DNA from: Bacteroidota bacterium
Lineage (GTDB): Bacteria > Bacteroidota > Bacteroidia > Bacteroidales > CAIXZF01
Length of the DNA: 64,000 nt
Reading direction: 5' to 3'
NCBI GenBank assembly: GCA_026391855.1
Contig: JAPLDE010000067.1
Location: forward strand, 18,195 to 82,194
Part shown: positions 61,564 through 64,000 of the stretch, one piece after another
Position numbering within the stretch: position 1 is the stretch's first letter
Layout of the letters: every line of letters begins with the position of its first letter
The notes under the pieces: model-generated
What the model saw: only the letters and a program-made list of their open reading frames with translations
What the model was told of the DNA's origin: nothing
The model's database searches: none
Translations under genes and position numbers: made by a program

Positions 61564-61603
61564 TTCTACCCTGAAAAATTAAATTTTTCGAAAAAATGAA
61601 CAA

Positions 61604-61981
61604 TCAGACATAAAAAAATGATTCCAGGATAATCCTTTCCAGCCTGTATCTGTCTGATAACAAGCAAAGATAGAAGTTTTCCAATCTTACGCCTTCAGCT
61701 CTGCCATTTTCGCTCAGGATAGATGCCAGTATTTTATGCAGAGGTATATCAAACTGAAAATGAATATGGTAATGTATAAACTTTTGAATATTCAATTCCG
61801 TCGTAATCTCGTACATCTTACAGATTTCCATCATTTTATTGATATAGGATCTAATTTCCCCGTCGCTTTTATCCTCCGCAAAGTCCGGAAAGTTGCTGCG
61901 AATGAATTCAATGGTACTCAGGATAAAAGATTCAACCCTGAAGTAAATAAATAATTGTATCTGCTTGTTTCTGATGATCAT
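61604..61981 (-). CDS. Small alpha-helical protein, effector-module associated
   Basis: 125-aa ORF between the DUF4123 and DUF2235 genes: FAEDKSDGEIRSYINKMMEICKMYEITTELNIQKFIHYHIHFQFDI. Confidence 0.5.
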   Translation of the reverse strand: MIIRNKQIQLFIYFRVESFILSTIEFIRSNFPDFAEDKSDGEIRSYINKMMEICKMYEITTELNIQKFIHYHIHFQFDIPLHKILASILSENGRAEGVRLENFYLCLLSDRYRLERIILESFFYV

Positions 61982-62243
61982 AGCGTAAAATTACAAAAAC
62001 AAAATGAAGTTTCACCAGGTTAAGATGTCATTCTGTTTAAACCAATGAAAGCCGGGTTTGGTAGTGAATTACTTCATAGTACTTTATAGAAGTATGGATC
62101 AGGACCAACATCTGCTGAAAGAAGACTTCATTTTTATTTTCTTTCAGGTTGAAGGTTATGACTTGTTCATTAGCCAAAATAATCCAGCCTAACCTTAATT
62201 CGGAAATTCTGGTAATTTTTCAGACTTATACGTGCGAAAAATC

Positions 62244-62585
62244 TTAGTCTGAACTATCGCTTTGGTTATAAGTAGCCCTTAAACTTCCCGAAACGTTGTC
62301 CACCAAAGAACTGCAATACGTTTTTGCAGCTAAAAGGCCTGCGCCGCTTAGTAATACCCCACCCAAACTCAAGCTGCCTCCGGTAGCAATACCGGCTACA
62401 GCAAGTCTGCCACCCATCCCGATAGCATAGGTCGATATACCACAAGCTACAGCAAGAGTTGCAATTGCGTCAGGTGAAGAACACCACGCTTTTTCCGCGG
62501 CATCAGCCTGCTGACTTGTACAATTGGTAAGGGCTTTAATAACATCAGCCACTGATCTGACTGTTCTTCCTTCTGTTGTTGGCAT
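62244..62585 (-). CDS. Small Gly/Ala-rich hydrophobic protein in the effector module
   Basis: 113 aa with a long hydrophobic stretch ATLAVACGISTYAIGMGGRLAVAGIATGGSLSLGGVLLSGAGLLAAKTY. Confidence 0.55.
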   Translation of the reverse strand: MPTTEGRTVRSVADVIKALTNCTSQQADAAEKAWCSSPDAIATLAVACGISTYAIGMGGRLAVAGIATGGSLSLGGVLLSGAGLLAAKTYCSSLVDNVSGSLRATYNQSDSSD

Positions 62586-62739
62586 TTTTCAAAGTATTAA
62601 TGTTTAACATTCAGAGAATTTAATCGAATAATTTATTTGTTTTTATAGCAATAATCGTTTATTATCCGAATGAAAAGGGCACCATATTTTTCCAAGTTTA
62701 CACCGTGATCATTTTTTATAAATTTCCTGACTCTATGAA

Positions 62740-63280
62740 TCATGACCAGAAGTTACGGAAGGAACTTCTCTTTTTTTTTTCCGCCGGGTTGAAAGTCATC
62801 ACTTCGTTGCGGGTAATCTTTTCTGTTAATAGTACACCATTGTCCAGGGAAAATACAAAAGCAAAGGCAGAATCCTCATCTTCACATATTAAATAATTTA
62901 CAGGTCCGAAGAAATCCTTCAGCTGGGTCTGATCGCAGGTAGGCAGGAAGACCCTCAATACCCTGGGGTCATAAAACCGGAAATAATAAGCCTCACCATC
63001 TTCAGTATTGACAGTCAGGAACTTCTGAAAGTGTTTGACCAATTTTTTCAGGTCGTGGTCAGCATAAACCAGCACCCCCCATGAATCGCCCCATCCCTTT
63101 TCAAAATACCAGTCGTTGAAGGAGCTCAAGTGTAAAAAGAAAGGGGGATACTCCGGTTAAGTTAGCTTCCTTCCTGCCCTTATAAAGTGAAATAAAATCC
63201 CTATTAAACTCCTGAGCCTTAATCATTTCGACATCCATCCTGGCAGCATCCAATAAGACAAACAGTGGTCCGGTTTCCAT
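62740..63280 (-). pseudogene. DUF4123 domain T6SS effector adaptor/chaperone, frameshifted near 63128
   Basis: ATG 63280: METGPLFVLLDAARMDVEMIKAQEFNRDFISLYKGRKEANLTGVSPFLFTLELLQRLVF*; continues in another frame as SSFNDWYFEKGWGDSWGVLVYADHDLKKLVKHFQKFLTVNTEDGEAYYFRFYDPRVLRVFLPTCDQTQLKDFFGPV. Confidence 0.8.
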
Positions 63281-63310
63281 GCAGAAAATCCCTTCTCCCT
63301 TAAAAGGTTA

Positions 63311-63802
63311 TTATTTTAATTTTTGTGCACAGATGGGGCAGTTGTCCGGACTATGTACAAGGGGCGCTCCTTCCTGAGCAGCTTCTTTCAGGGCAAGGAC
63401 TTGTCCGGCCTGAACGGCTTGCTGCGGAGGCAGGCTATTTATTGCTTGCTGAACCTGGGGAGAAGTGCTCATTGCACTGCCGCCACCACCTCCACCTCCA
63501 CCACCACCCGATTCACCTATTAACACTGTCATACAACCCAAAATAATTTGTCCGCCATGGGCGGTAAGATCGCCCAGCCTGGCTGCAGGTTTGCCACCGA
63601 TTGTTACGACCATACAACCCATAAGGATAGTATCCGGAGGGCCGGTACATGTAACCATATCTCCCATACAAGCAGCAGGGAGCCCTCCAATCAAAACGGT
63701 CGGTGCACCCGGAGGCAAGATCGGTCCTCCCACATGAGGAACCACACCGGTCACCATCGGGCATACATGCATATCACTAATCCTTGCTGCTGGTTTTCCC
63801 AT
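63311..63802 (-). CDS. PAAR-domain protein with poly-Gly linker and C-terminal CxxC extension
   Basis: MGKPAARISDMHVCPMVTGVVPHVGGPILPPGAPTVLIGGLPAACMGDMVTC...GKPAARLGDLTAHGGQIILGC; linker ESGGGGGGGGGGS; tail DNCPICAQKLK. Confidence 0.93.
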   Translation of the reverse strand: MGKPAARISDMHVCPMVTGVVPHVGGPILPPGAPTVLIGGLPAACMGDMVTCTGPPDTILMGCMVVTIGGKPAARLGDLTAHGGQIILGCMTVLIGESGGGGGGGGGGSAMSTSPQVQQAINSLPPQQAVQAGQVLALKEAAQEGAPLVHSPDNCPICAQKLK

Positions 63803-64000
63803 AGTGTATTATTCAATCATACAAATGTAATTCTCTTGATGGTACGATCCAAAAGGTCTGCTATACTTATTTGCATTTTATTAGGTGTGTTTGAAATTCA
63901 GCATCATATAGCAGCCAGTTTGTGCCGATTGATGCATTTGGCCTGAGTTTCTGAAAGACAAGTATGAACGGTAAACTGAATTTTTACCGGGACGGATAAT

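Noticed and set aside
1-64000. tRNA, rRNA or IS elements
   Set aside because: No cloverleaf, rRNA-like sequence or transposase ORF was recognised by eye; a tRNAscan/ISfinder run would be needed to exclude them.
63800-64000. Open reading frame on the minus strand running off the right edge (…RSYLSFRNSGQMHQSAQTGCYMMLNFKHT*)
   Set aside because: Only about 40 codons visible, no family features; cannot be called from this window.

Overview
64 kb chromosomal window from a Bacteroidota genome (T9SS C-terminal sorting domains, TonB-dependent receptor, TamL-like lipoprotein/BamA fusion, S46 and M16 peptidases, dockerin-like tails). The left ~30 kb is mixed housekeeping and secreted-protein content: LuxR regulator, SBBP beta-propeller, RecD-like helicase, cytidylate-kinase-like protein, a DUF4143 AAA ATPase next to a HEPN/MNT pair, a DSD1/D-threonine-aldolase-like gene, an arsR-arsM unit and a heparinase-like protein. 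From ~31.5 to 51 kb there is a long, tightly spaced plus-strand array: a giant ~99-aa-repeat T9SS protein, a beta-barrel-like protein with a Lys/Pro/Glu-rich linker, a TPR-like protein, two tandem vWA proteins resembling TssR, and an ABC ATPase/FtsX-like permease pair. It runs into a Bacteroidota type VI secretion (T6SS-iii) locus (TssO, TssK, TssN, TssG-like, TssE, TssF) and an effector module (PAAR, DUF4123 adaptor, DUF2235/Tle1-like lipase, DUF2931 lipoprotein). Most notable: (i) a 76-bp near-identical relic of the DSD1-like gene 3.3 kb upstream of the intact copy, with the AAA/HEPN-MNT block between; (ii) the T6SS-iii locus with duplicated TssR-like genes, an embedded ABC transporter and a giant repeat protein; (iii) a 22-bp deletion breaking the giant repeat gene; (iv) a TPR gene with no usable start, fused in frame behind the previous stop codon; (v) several single-nucleotide frameshifts in otherwise intact genes, which need raw-read checks. 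All family assignments are from reading the sequence; no database search was run.
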